Shown here piece by piece: positions 1-6,729 of a stretch of DNA of 7,945 nt. The stretch is taken from contig JAGYOI010000046.1 of the NCBI GenBank assembly GCA_018399395.1, positions 1-7,945 of the forward strand, written 5' to 3'. Every line of letters begins with the position of its first letter. The first letter of the stretch is position 1. Position numbers and translations under genes: made by a program. Under the pieces are notes generated by a model. The model was not told the DNA's origin. It saw only the letters and a program-made list of their open reading frames with translations, and searched no databases. This stretch comes from Prolixibacteraceae bacterium (GTDB lineage Bacteria; Bacteroidota; Bacteroidia; Bacteroidales; Prolixibacteraceae).

Positions 1-622
1 TGGTACCGCCCGATATTGCATCAACTTTGTGTTGTTCGGGTGCATTTTGACCGGCTTTAGCCACAACAAGCGATACAAATTCCCCATCTTCATTAAAAAT
101 GGTTTTTCCTTTGAAATCTTCCTGGAATGCATCGGTTGTAATTTCGGCACCTAATCCGGGTGTTTCCCCCTGATGGTCGAAAATAGCACCATAAATGGTG
201 TTGAAATCATTATTCAGTGAAACATATCCCCATATCGGCCCCCATAAACCTGATCCGCGTAAAGGAATAACGTACTTTATCCCATTGTCGCCCAAATCGG
301 CCTCGAAGATTGGCAGTTGCCGCTCATCAAGCGGTTTTGCCTGTTGTTTTTTCAGGTCGATTGTAAAGGCGTCTCCATCGGTTTTTTCACCTTCCGAGTT
401 CAAGGTGTATGAGTCTGTAATCGTTTCAGCATATAAATCTTCTGCTTCTTCAGCCGAGGTTTCAATATTGATAGCAGCCAGAATGTTCTGTTTCTTTTCA
501 ATTTCAACATTTCGATCCTGAAAAGGCTTAAGTGTTATTGCTGTAAACGACAGTATTGCTGCCACGATAATCACCATTACCGAAGCATATATGAATGTGT
601 ATGTATTTCCGTTTCTGTTCAT
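1..622 (-). CDS. nqrC: NqrC, Na+-translocating NADH:quinone reductase subunit C (3' end cut by window)
   Basis: Subunit C of the Na+-pumping NADH:quinone oxidoreductase, an inner-membrane complex passing electrons from NADH to quinone. NqrC carries a covalently bound FMN on the periplasmic side. The visible part is 207 residues, starting at the ATG at 622 (MNRNGNTYTF). One N-terminal membrane helix lies at about residues 8-31. The soluble FMN-binding domain follows, with the family stretch LRGSGLWGPIWGYV (about 121-134) and GETPGLGAEI. The last complete codons read DAISGGT, so Thr207 is the expected FMN acceptor of the S-G-x-T flavinylation motif, and the window stops one base later. The residue before Thr is Gly, where the common motif has Ala. 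The gene starts 19 bp after nqrB on the same strand, as expected in an nqr operon. No strong Shine-Dalgarno is visible. Identity is based on my reading of these motifs plus synteny; the downstream nqrDEF genes are inferred, not seen. Confidence 0.95.
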   Translation of the reverse strand, partial: MNRNGNTYTFIYASVMVIIVAAILSFTAITLKPFQDRNVEIEKKQNILAAINIETSAEEAEDLYAETITDSYTLNSEGEKTDGDAFTIDLKKQQAKPLDERQLPIFEADLGDNGIKYVIPLRGSGLWGPIWGYVSLNNDFNTIYGAIFDHQGETPGLGAEITTDAFQEDFKGKTIFNEDGEFVSLVVAKAGQNAPEQHKVDAISGGT

Positions 623-641
623 CTCGCGTCGATTTTAATGA

Positions 642-1808
642 TTATACAGTGGCTGGTGCCCGTTTAAGCCTTTTGCGTACATTGCCCTGTACCACGTAAT
701 GGTCAATTAATGGGGCAAAAGTGTTCATTAGCAGTATGGCCAGCATTACACCTTCGGGGTAGGCAGGGTTCAGCACCCTGATAATAATGGCTAAAACACC
801 AATAAGTAACCCGTAAATCCACTTCCCCCTGTTGGTTTGGGCCGCTGAAACCGGGTCGGTAGCCATAAACACGGCACCAAAAGCAAACCCACCAAGGAAA
901 AGGTGGTGCCAAAATGGTATTTCCATGAACGGGTTAACCGCGAAGGCATTCAGGATAAGCCCGGTAAAAAGAGCTCCAATAGTGGTGGCGAGCATGATGC
1001 GCCAGCTACCAATGCCTGTTATAATGAGGAAAGCACCACCAAGCAAAATGGCAAACGTTGAAGTTTCACCAATCGAGCCCGGGATAAATCCCCAGAAGGC
1101 ATCCCAAATATTGTAATCGATATTTCCGGTAAGTGCAAGTCCTAAAGGTGTAGCACCTGAGAATCCGTCAACCACTTTATCGGCATCTTGTCCGATCCTT
1201 ATCCATACGCTATCACCACTCATGTGGGCCGGGTATGCAAAAAACAGGAAAGCGCGGGCAATAAGTGCCGGGTTCCAAATATTCATGCCGGTGCCGCCAA
1301 AGGCTTCCTTTGCAATAATTACTGAGAAAGCAACCGCAATGGCTACCATCCACAAAGGGGTGTCGATAGGTATAATTAACGGGATAAGTATTCCTGAAAC
1401 CAGGTATCCCTCGTTAATTTCGTGCCCTTTTATCTGGGCAAAGGTAAATTCAATTCCCAATCCAACCGCGTAGGAAACTACAATAACCGGTAGTACCCTT
1501 AAAAAGCCGTAGAAGAAAACCTCCCAAAAACCGGTTTGGGAAAATTCGCCAATGGCATGAAAATGCTGGTAGCCTATGTTGTACATTCCAAATAGCATGG
1601 TAGGTACAACAGCGAGCACCACAAAAATCATTGTTCTTTTTAAATCGATGTAATCACGAACATGTGATCCTTTTTTGGTGGTTTTGTCCGGAACATATAA
1701 AAATGTTTCAAATCCTTCGAAAACACTTTGGAATGGATGTAGTTTTCCGCCTTTTTCAAATTTTGGCCGGTGTTTATCGAAAAAATTCTTTATTCCTTGT
1801 CCTTTCAT
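642..1808 (-). CDS. nqrB: NqrB, Na+-translocating NADH:quinone reductase subunit B
   Basis: Large membrane subunit of the sodium-pumping NADH:quinone reductase; in characterised homologues it holds a covalent FMN, helps bind riboflavin and quinone, and forms much of the Na+ path. The protein is 388 residues, slightly shorter than the about 415 of Vibrio. The flavinylation motif is clear: DGFSGATPLG, with Thr220 as the FMN acceptor. Other family landmarks are the N-terminal HPFQSVFEGFETF region (about 24-36), NEGYLVSGILIPLIIP (132-147, the region tied to quinone/korormicin binding in Vibrio), GGTGMNIWNPAL (171-182) and FMATDPVSAAQTNRGKW (314-330). About ten hydrophobic segments span residues 58 to 372, and the C-terminus is basic (RKRLKRAP). 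It sits between nqrA (32 bp upstream) and nqrC (19 bp downstream), all on the minus strand, so co-transcription is likely. No frame damage or missing key residue was seen. Confidence 0.98.
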   Translation of the reverse strand: MKGQGIKNFFDKHRPKFEKGGKLHPFQSVFEGFETFLYVPDKTTKKGSHVRDYIDLKRTMIFVVLAVVPTMLFGMYNIGYQHFHAIGEFSQTGFWEVFFYGFLRVLPVIVVSYAVGLGIEFTFAQIKGHEINEGYLVSGILIPLIIPIDTPLWMVAIAVAFSVIIAKEAFGGTGMNIWNPALIARAFLFFAYPAHMSGDSVWIRIGQDADKVVDGFSGATPLGLALTGNIDYNIWDAFWGFIPGSIGETSTFAILLGGAFLIITGIGSWRIMLATTIGALFTGLILNAFAVNPFMEIPFWHHLFLGGFAFGAVFMATDPVSAAQTNRGKWIYGLLIGVLAIIIRVLNPAYPEGVMLAILLMNTFAPLIDHYVVQGNVRKRLKRAPATV

Positions 1809-1840
1809 ATTTGTTATATTCTTTAAGGAAATTTATGATG

Positions 1841-3184
1841 TTAAGCCAATTCTTTTATCATGGTGTCCATGCCATTGCGCAATATCGATTGTACTTCAAT
1901 TTTAGATGTACAAACATATTCACATAAAGCCATGTCTTCTTCAATAACTTCAAAAATGCCCAGGTTTTCCATTTTATCAATGTCATTTACCAGAATAGCT
2001 TTCAGAAGATAAACCGGCAGGATGTCCATTGGCAATACTTTTTCGTATTGTCCTGAAATTACAAAGGCGCGTTCACCGCCATGATAGTTGGCGTTTAAGG
2101 CATATTCTTTTTTCGGCATTAGTCTTGATAAGAAGGCCTTACCGGCCGTAAACTTGTTGAATCCGGGGCTGATCCAGCCAAATGGTTCAATTTCGTCGCC
2201 TTCGGGAATAACCGTTACCTGATTTTGTGTCAGTCCGGTATATCCGGTTTCTTCAACTTTTACACCTGTTAAAACATTACCCGAGATGAAGCGTTCTTTC
2301 ACTTCTTTTTTCGTGTTGTTTTCAATAAAAGGCTTTATGGCTAAACCTGCTATAGCTTTTACATAGCCTGTTTTCTTAACTTCAGAACCGGTTATGGCAA
2401 CTAATCGCTCAAGGTTTAGTTTTCCGGTAGTGAAAAGCCTGCCGATGTAAACCAGCGTTTGGATGTTGAGCGTCCAAACAACATCACCTTTGTTAATCGG
2501 GGCTGTTTTATGAATTTGAACACCAACATTTCCGGCAGGGTGTGGCCCGTCGAAATAATTTATTTCGACCCCTTTTAACGATGCAAATTCAGATCCGGGG
2601 CGCAACCCAAGGTAAATTTTTCCTTCGGTGAGTTTTGATATTGCGTCAATTCCGGTCTGGATGCTTTCTTTTTCATCTTTAAGCGTGAACTCATAATCGG
2701 GTGCCAATGGTGCCGAGTCAAAGCCGGTGATGAAAATATCACGTGGGGTTACGTCGGGTTCTGGTATAACACCAAACGGGCGCTGAACCATTAATGGCCA
2801 TAAACCGCTGTTGAGCAAGTTCTGTTTAACCGTTTCACGGTCTAATGAATTGATTTCTCCCTTCGAAAAGTCAACAGATTCAAATTTTCCGTCGCTCTCA
2901 ATCTCAATCTCTAAAATACGCCGACGCTCGCCACGGTTCACCGAAATTACTTTTCCGCTAACCGGCGAAGTAAACTTTACTTCGGGTTGTGCTTTGTCGA
3001 AAAATAAAGGTGTACCAGCTTTTACAATGTCGTCGGCTTTTACAGATAGCTTGGGCTTGAGACCCGAAAAATCGGTGGGTTTAACTGCGTAACGGGACGC
3101 CTCAATAGCTTTGCCGACGGTTAAATCGGCTTTTCCCTTCAGTTTGATATCAAAACCTTTTTTGATTTTAATAGTATTTGACAT
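1841..3184 (-). CDS. nqrA: NqrA, Na+-translocating NADH:quinone reductase subunit A
   Basis: Peripheral cytoplasmic subunit of the sodium-pumping NADH:quinone reductase. It is related to RnfC but carries no Fe-S cluster or flavin, and is linked to quinone binding in Vibrio. The 447 residues match the usual length (446 in V. cholerae). An N-terminal biotinyl/lipoyl-like sandwich is visible (FTSPVSGKVISVNRGERRRI, 71-90). The conserved core follows: QRPFGVIPEPDVTPRDIFIT (134-153) and FDGPHPAGNVGVQIHKTAPI (211-230). The C-terminal RnfC-like segment contains LGIFEVIEEDMALCEYVCTSK (408-428) and ILRNGMDTM. The ATG at 3184 is the first gene start of the operon and lies about 20-25 nt downstream of the expected transcription start of a TACCTTTG promoter element. 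Spacing to nqrB is 32 bp. The gene is divergent from the plug-protein gene, with 379 bp of control region between them. Confidence 0.98.
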   Translation of the reverse strand: MSNTIKIKKGFDIKLKGKADLTVGKAIEASRYAVKPTDFSGLKPKLSVKADDIVKAGTPLFFDKAQPEVKFTSPVSGKVISVNRGERRRILEIEIESDGKFESVDFSKGEINSLDRETVKQNLLNSGLWPLMVQRPFGVIPEPDVTPRDIFITGFDSAPLAPDYEFTLKDEKESIQTGIDAISKLTEGKIYLGLRPGSEFASLKGVEINYFDGPHPAGNVGVQIHKTAPINKGDVVWTLNIQTLVYIGRLFTTGKLNLERLVAITGSEVKKTGYVKAIAGLAIKPFIENNTKKEVKERFISGNVLTGVKVEETGYTGLTQNQVTVIPEGDEIEPFGWISPGFNKFTAGKAFLSRLMPKKEYALNANYHGGERAFVISGQYEKVLPMDILPVYLLKAILVNDIDKMENLGIFEVIEEDMALCEYVCTSKIEVQSILRNGMDTMIKELA

Positions 3185-3212
3185 TGCTGAATTTTAGATT
3201 TGTTTTGAACCG

Positions 3213-3220
3213 CAAAGGTA
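3213..3220 (-). promoter_or_regulatory. nqrA: Predicted -7 promoter element of the nqr operon
   Basis: On the minus strand this reads TACCTTTG, a perfect match to the Bacteroidetes -7 consensus TAnnTTTG. It lies 28 bp before the nqrA ATG, which would give a leader of about 20-25 nt. I could not find a TTTG -33 element at the usual 17-23 bp spacing, so the upstream half of the promoter is weak or replaced by an activator. Position fits well; transcription start is inferred. Confidence 0.6.
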
Positions 3221-3283
3221 AGTATTTTACCCTATTTTTTATCACTTATATTCTCATTTATATAGATGTTTGCAAGTGTTTTA

Positions 3284-3305
3284 TGCCGTATTTTTTTGTT
3301 CGGCA
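3284..3305. repeat. Small inverted repeat TGCCG-N12-CGGCA
   Basis: Five-base arms TGCCG (3284-3288) and CGGCA (3301-3305) enclose a 12-base T-rich spacer. It is the only GC-rich pair of words in a very AT-rich stretch. It could be a regulator half-site pair or a weak hairpin; five-base arms are short enough to arise by chance. Confidence 0.3.
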
Positions 3306-3325
3306 CAAATTATAGCAAAATTTTA

Positions 3326-3351
3326 TGTGATGAATGTCACATTTTTTGTGA
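3326..3351. promoter_or_regulatory. Crp/Fnr-like operator with a third half-site
   Basis: The sequence shows TGTGA (3326-3330), six bases, TCACA (3337-3341), five bases, then TGTGA again (3347-3351). The first two half-sites make a symmetric TGTGA-N6-TCACA, identical in spacing and arms to the classical E. coli CRP consensus, and one extra base pair extends the symmetry (A3325/T3342). Crp/Fnr-family regulators occur in Bacteroidetes, but which one would bind here is unknown. The centre lies about 125-130 bp upstream of the predicted nqrA start, and about 41-45 bp upstream of the start implied by the plus-strand TAGTTTTG at 3364-3371. Function is inferred from pattern only. Confidence 0.45.
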
Positions 3352-3363
3352 TGTGTAAAAATA

Positions 3364-3371
3364 TAGTTTTG
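3364..3371 (+). promoter_or_regulatory. Possible distal -7 promoter element for the plug gene
   Basis: TAGTTTTG matches TAnnTTTG. A TTTG lies 15 bp upstream (3345-3348), a little close for a -33 element. Its implied start would put the Crp/Fnr-like site near -41 to -45, the usual position for an activator touching polymerase. It would give a leader of about 190 nt to the plug ATG. In AT-rich DNA a chance match is possible. Confidence 0.3.
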
Positions 3372-3450
3372 TGTAACTTGCAAAAATCCAATTATCTAAA
3401 CAAGTTTTGGCAATGAAAGTTTGAAAACTCCGTTTTCTGTTTGTAAATAT

Positions 3451-3458
3451 TAATTTTG
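3451..3458 (+). promoter_or_regulatory. Alternative -7 promoter element, plus strand
   Basis: TAATTTTG matches TAnnTTTG. No TTTG stands at a proper -33 distance; TTTG words occur 7 bp (3440-3443) and 27 bp (3420-3423) upstream. If used, the leader to the plug ATG would be about 100 nt. Low confidence among three competing matches. Confidence 0.2.
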
Positions 3459-3531
3459 TGTGAAAAAAATTGATGTGTGCAATTTGGCATTGGTTTTGAA
3501 TATGACGAACTTTTTTCAATTGATGTGAATA

Positions 3532-3539
3532 TAAATTTG
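3532..3539 (+). promoter_or_regulatory. Predicted proximal -7 promoter element for the plug gene
   Basis: TAAATTTG is a perfect TAnnTTTG match ending 24 bp before the ATG at 3564. It implies a leader of about 20 nt, the same geometry as the nqrA promoter on the other strand. No clear -33 partner is visible. If real, transcription would start downstream of the GTG at 3477, which supports the ATG at 3564 as the true start. Confidence 0.4.
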
Positions 3540-3563
3540 GTTTTTATCCTTAAATCTACCTTG

Positions 3564-4853
3564 ATGAGACTTCGATATTTAATCATGTTTGCTTTTGGTT
3601 TTTTACTTTTCCCGGGAACGGGGTCGGGTATAGAACTTCCTGAAGTTTTGCGGAATAAAGTTTTCAATGAAAATATAAAAACTGTTGAGCTTTACCGCGA
3701 AGGCTGGAAACTGTCAAACCCGGTATTAACATTGGGTAACGATGAACAACTGGTTTTTACCTTCGATGATTTGTCAGCAGGGCAAAGCGATTATTATTAT
3801 ACTTTTTTTCATTGCGACCGTGACTGGCAGATTTCTTCGCTTAACCAAAGTGAATACTTTGATTCTTTTACCGAGTTTCCCGTTACCGATTCCGAATATT
3901 CGGTGAATACAACCATACCGTACACCAATTATTTACTGCGAATCCCCAACGACGATGTCCCAATCCGGTATTCCGGAAATTACATTCTTATTGTTTTCGA
4001 CAGGGAGAAGCCTGATGTGCCGGTGATAACCCGCAGGTTTTACGTGGTTGAACAACGTGTTGATATACAATCCCGTATCCGTAAAGCATCTAACCAAGTA
4101 GATGGAGTAGAGAGCCAGGAGGTTAATTTCAATATAGACTATGGAAATTTTTCAATTAACAATCCCTCTTCCGACATTAAGGTGGTTGTTCGTCAGAACA
4201 ATCGTCATGATAATCAAATAGAAGATTTGGATCCCTTGTATATGAGCAATGGTGTTTTGGAATATGATTACAATACAGGCAATGTTTTTCCCGGGGTTAA
4301 TGAGTTTCGTTTTTTCGAATTCAGAAATGTCAAACATCCCGGTAAGGGTGTGTGGAGTATCGATTACTTAGAACCAATGTACAATGTTACGCTTGAAAAT
4401 CACAAGCCACGTGTTCAGGAACCATATAGTTATCAGGAAGATTTAAACGGTAATTATTACATTGAGGTAACGAACAGCGATTATCCAGAGTTGGAAGCTG
4501 ATTACATGCTTGTGCATTTTACGCTCGACATGGCACAGCCACTGTTGGGCGGTGGTATCTACATATTTGGAAAATTGAGTAACTGGGAGTGCACAGAGCC
4601 GTTCAAAATGAGCTATAACATGGAACAGAAACGTTACGAGCACTCGATTGTGCTGAAACAGGGTTCTTATAGTTTCTTATATGCTTATAAAGATGACTTC
4701 ACGGGCAAAATAAAACCGTATAATATTGAAGGAAGCCATAGTGAAACTGAAAACGACTACCAGATTTTTGTTTATTATGGTGAAATATCTGACCGCTACG
4801 ACCGCCTTATAGGATATAATCAGTTTAACTCAAGCCGGAACCGCTCTTACTGA
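3564..4853 (+). CDS. Type IX secretion system plug protein (DUF5103 family), secreted
   Basis: Predicted periplasmic partner of the type IX secretion translocon. In Flavobacterium johnsoniae the plug protein of this family closes the periplasmic mouth of the giant SprA barrel when PorV is absent. From the ATG chosen here it has 429 residues. A signal peptide is clear: basic start MRLR, hydrophobic core YLIMFAFGFLLF, then GTGSG with the mature part near IELPEV. The N-terminal plug domain shows the family landmarks FHCDRDWQ (82-89), SEYFDSF (96-102), NTTIPYTNYLLRIPND (115-130) and SGNYILIVFD (137-146). The C-terminal region (about 325-405) looks like a beta-sandwich (GGGIYIFGKLSNWE, GSYSFLYAY). 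The reading frame extends upstream to GTG 3477, but those 29 residues would bury the signal peptide. It is transcribed away from nqrA and ends 117 bp before pruA. Family assignment comes from recalled motif patterns, so the role in this organism is inferred. Confidence 0.85.
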   Translation: MRLRYLIMFAFGFLLFPGTGSGIELPEVLRNKVFNENIKTVELYREGWKLSNPVLTLGNDEQLVFTFDDLSAGQSDYYYTFFHCDRDWQISSLNQSEYFDSFTEFPVTDSEYSVNTTIPYTNYLLRIPNDDVPIRYSGNYILIVFDREKPDVPVITRRFYVVEQRVDIQSRIRKASNQVDGVESQEVNFNIDYGNFSINNPSSDIKVVVRQNNRHDNQIEDLDPLYMSNGVLEYDYNTGNVFPGVNEFRFFEFRNVKHPGKGVWSIDYLEPMYNVTLENHKPRVQEPYSYQEDLNGNYYIEVTNSDYPELEADYMLVHFTLDMAQPLLGGGIYIFGKLSNWECTEPFKMSYNMEQKRYEHSIVLKQGSYSFLYAYKDDFTGKIKPYNIEGSHSETENDYQIFVYYGEISDRYDRLIGYNQFNSSRNRSY

Positions 4854-4899
4854 CTTAGAATCTGACAATCATCTCTGATTTTTATTAGGGTTTAAAAAG

Positions 4900-4920
4900 T
4901 TCAAAGCCATTAACTTTGAA
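4900..4920. repeat. Perfect inverted repeat overlapping the pruA -7 element
   Basis: TTCAAAG (4900-4906) and CTTTGAA (4914-4920) are exact reverse complements around a 7-base spacer. The right arm shares bases with the predicted -7 element TAACTTTG. A protein bound here would cover the promoter, so a repressor operator is one reading; a chance by-product of the promoter word is the other. Confidence 0.4.
4911..4918 (+). promoter_or_regulatory. pruA: Predicted -7 promoter element of pruA
   Basis: TAACTTTG matches TAnnTTTG perfectly and lies 52 bp upstream of the pruA ATG, implying a leader of about 45 nt. No TTTG -33 element is seen at the right distance. It separates pruA transcription from the plug gene, though read-through is possible because I see no terminator between the two. 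Confidence 0.5.
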
Positions 4921-4936
4921 AGCGTGTCATGGTTAT

Positions 4937-4966
4937 GGCTTAACATGTTAACCCTAAAAATTTTAG
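4937..4966. promoter_or_regulatory. pruA: Back-to-back palindromes in the pruA leader
   Basis: The 12-bp perfect palindrome TTAACATGTTAA (4940-4951) sits inside an 18-bp symmetric block (4937-4954) with a single mismatched pair. It is followed directly by CTAAAA-A-TTTTAG (4954-4966), a second palindrome that ends 4 bp before the ATG and covers the ribosome-binding region (TTTTAGAG). Both lie between the predicted transcription start and the start codon. They may be operators for a dimeric regulator or form RNA hairpins that limit initiation. Only the symmetry is seen; the role is inferred. Confidence 0.45.
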
Positions 4967-4970
4967 AGAT

Positions 4971-6605
4971 ATGTCAACAGGTTTTTATAATGTACCGGCA
5001 ATTAAAAATGAACCGGTAAAAACGTATGCCCCCGGTAGTGTAGAACGCACCGAACTTCAGGCAAAAATTAAAGAACTTCGCTCGGTTGAAACCATCGTTA
5101 AAATGAACATTGGTGGTAAAGAGGTTGAAACCGATAAGAAAGTGCGCATATTTCCACCGCACGAGATTCACCATACATTGGGTTATTACTATCAGGGCAA
5201 TAAAAAGCATGTACAGCAGGCGATTGATGCTGCCCTTGATGCACGGGAAAAATGGGCAAATACATCGTGGCAACACCGTGCTTCGGTATTCCTGAAAGCT
5301 GCCGATTTACTTTCAGGCCCGTACCGTTCAAAAATTAATGCAGCTACCATGCTGGGTCAGTCGAAAAATGCCTTCCAGTCGGAGATTGATGCTGCCTGCG
5401 AACTGGCCGACTTCTACCGTTTTGGTGTGCAGTGCATGACCGATATTTATGCCATGCAACCCGGGTCGAACCCCGGAATGTGGAATTACAACGAGTTCCG
5501 CCCACTCGAAGGTTTTGTGTTTGCCTTAACCCCGTTCAATTTCACCTCAATTGCCGGAAACCTACCGGTAGCGCCGGCAATGATGGGCAACGTATGCGTG
5601 TGGAAGCCATCGAAAACAGCGGTTTATTCAGCCGGGGTAATTATGGAAGTACTGCACGAGGCCGGATTGTCCGATGGTGTAATTAACCTGGTATTTGTTT
5701 CGGGTCCCGATGCTGCCGATGTTGTGTTAAGCCACCCCGAGTTTGCCGGGATTCACTTTACTGGTTCAACAGCAGTGTTTAAAGGCATTTGGAAAACTAT
5801 TGGCGAAAATATTCAGAACTACAAATATTATCCCCGAATTGTGGGGGAAACCGGTGGCAAGGATTTTATATTTGCCGATAATACCTGCGATGTGACCGCG
5901 TTAGCTACTGCAGTTGTACGTGGTGCATTTGAATACCAGGGACAAAAATGTTCGGCTGCCTCGCGTGTTTACGTGCCCGAAAGCATTTGGGATGAGTTCT
6001 GGAATAAAACAGAAGCTCAACTTAATGAAGTTAAAATGGGGCCACCCGAAGATTTCACCAATTTTGTTAATGCTGTAATTGACGAAAGCTCGTTTGATAA
6101 GCTGAAAGGTTATATCGACCGTGCTCGTGAAGATAAAGATGCCGAGGTAATTTATGGCGGCAACTGCGACAAAACTACCGGCTACTACATACAGCCTACT
6201 GTTGTTTTGGCCCACAAACCCGATTATATCACCATGCAGGAAGAATTGTTTGGCCCGGTGGTTACCGTTTGTAAATACGACGACAATAAACTGGATGAAA
6301 CGCTGGAAATACTTGATAACACATCGATGTATGCATTAACTGGCGCTGTTTTCTCACAGGATCGTTATCATATAGAGAAAATTACAAAACGGCTTGTTAA
6401 TTCGGCCGGGAACTTCTATATCAACGACAAGCCTACCGGAGCGGTAGTAGGTCAACAGCCATTTGGGGGTGCAAGGGGCTCAGGAACCAACGACAAAGCC
6501 GGCTCGGTATTCAACATGTTGCGATGGACATCCATCCGCACCATCAAAGAAACTTTTGTACCGGCACGGCATTTTATGTACCCAAATTTTTTACCGGATG
6601 AATAA
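4971..6605 (+). CDS. pruA: L-glutamate gamma-semialdehyde dehydrogenase (1-pyrroline-5-carboxylate dehydrogenase)
   Basis: Cytoplasmic NAD-dependent aldehyde dehydrogenase that oxidises glutamate semialdehyde, formed from pyrroline-5-carboxylate, to glutamate: the second step of proline breakdown. The 544-residue single-domain form resembles the ALDH4A1/eukaryote-type enzymes rather than the bifunctional PutA; no proline dehydrogenase domain is fused. Visible motifs in order: LTPFNFTSIAGNLP (186-199) with oxyanion Asn190, WKPSK cofactor site (211-215), FTGS (263-266), VGETGGKD with Glu293 (291-298), and GQKCSA with nucleophile Cys327. EELFGPV (424-430) and the substrate-anchoring loop FGGARGSGTNDKAG (498-511) follow. 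Nothing essential is missing. The ATG at 4971 follows a weak AGAG purine patch and a palindromic leader. The enzyme yields NADH and glutamate; the partner proline dehydrogenase is not in the window. Neighbours give no further functional link. Confidence 0.96.
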   Translation: MSTGFYNVPAIKNEPVKTYAPGSVERTELQAKIKELRSVETIVKMNIGGKEVETDKKVRIFPPHEIHHTLGYYYQGNKKHVQQAIDAALDAREKWANTSWQHRASVFLKAADLLSGPYRSKINAATMLGQSKNAFQSEIDAACELADFYRFGVQCMTDIYAMQPGSNPGMWNYNEFRPLEGFVFALTPFNFTSIAGNLPVAPAMMGNVCVWKPSKTAVYSAGVIMEVLHEAGLSDGVINLVFVSGPDAADVVLSHPEFAGIHFTGSTAVFKGIWKTIGENIQNYKYYPRIVGETGGKDFIFADNTCDVTALATAVVRGAFEYQGQKCSAASRVYVPESIWDEFWNKTEAQLNEVKMGPPEDFTNFVNAVIDESSFDKLKGYIDRAREDKDAEVIYGGNCDKTTGYYIQPTVVLAHKPDYITMQEELFGPVVTVCKYDDNKLDETLEILDNTSMYALTGAVFSQDRYHIEKITKRLVNSAGNFYINDKPTGAVVGQQPFGGARGSGTNDKAGSVFNMLRWTSIRTIKETFVPARHFMYPNFLPDE

Positions 6606-6703
6606 ATGAGGTTTCGTACTTGTATGGTAATTTGTGATTTAACCCTTTCATAGGTACATTAATATTCTGGTTGTTTCTACATTTAAACATAAATTGTTTA
6701 GTC

Positions 6704-6714
6704 CGCCTTTGGCG
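6704..6714. repeat. Short GC hairpin CGCC-TTT-GGCG
   Basis: A perfect four-base-pair GC stem with a three-base loop, about 100 bp after the pruA stop, followed by AAAATAAAT on the plus strand. It lacks the T-tract of an intrinsic terminator on either strand, so I do not call it one. It may help stop or stabilise the pruA transcript, or belong to the repeat cluster that follows. Confidence 0.35.
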
Positions 6715-6729
6715 AAAATAAATGTATTA

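Larger units (their letters stand above)
3185..3563. other. Divergent AT-rich control region between nqrA and the plug gene
   Basis: These 379 bp separate two divergently transcribed genes and contain no convincing coding sequence. They hold the nqr -7 element (3213-3220, minus), a TGCCG-N12-CGGCA inverted repeat around a T-run (3284-3305), a Crp/Fnr-like triple half-site (3326-3351), and three plus-strand TAnnTTTG matches (3364-3371, 3451-3458, 3532-3539). The DNA is very AT-rich with T-runs, so some -7 matches will be chance. An open reading frame from GTG 3477 runs into the plug gene but is better read as untranslated leader. Confidence 0.7.

Noticed and set aside
195..521. Plus-strand open frame antisense to nqrC (108 codons)
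   Set aside because: It mirrors the strongly supported nqrC frame and its translation has no recognisable family features.
3477..3563. Coding extension of the plug gene from GTG 3477
   Set aside because: The 29 residues precede a typical signal peptide and overlap a promoter element; treated as leader DNA.
3337..3667. Minus-strand open frames upstream of nqrA (3337-3519 and 3392-3667)
   Set aside because: They overlap the AT-rich control region and the plug signal-peptide region, with low-complexity Lys/Phe-rich translations and no family match that I recognise.
4854..4899. Intrinsic terminator between the plug gene and pruA
   Set aside because: A T-run (TTTTTATT) is present but no convincing stem precedes it.
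6606..6653. A 15-codon frame starting immediately after the pruA stop (TAA-ATG)
   Set aside because: Too short, no ribosome-binding site and no recognisable peptide; the ATG after TAA is likely chance.
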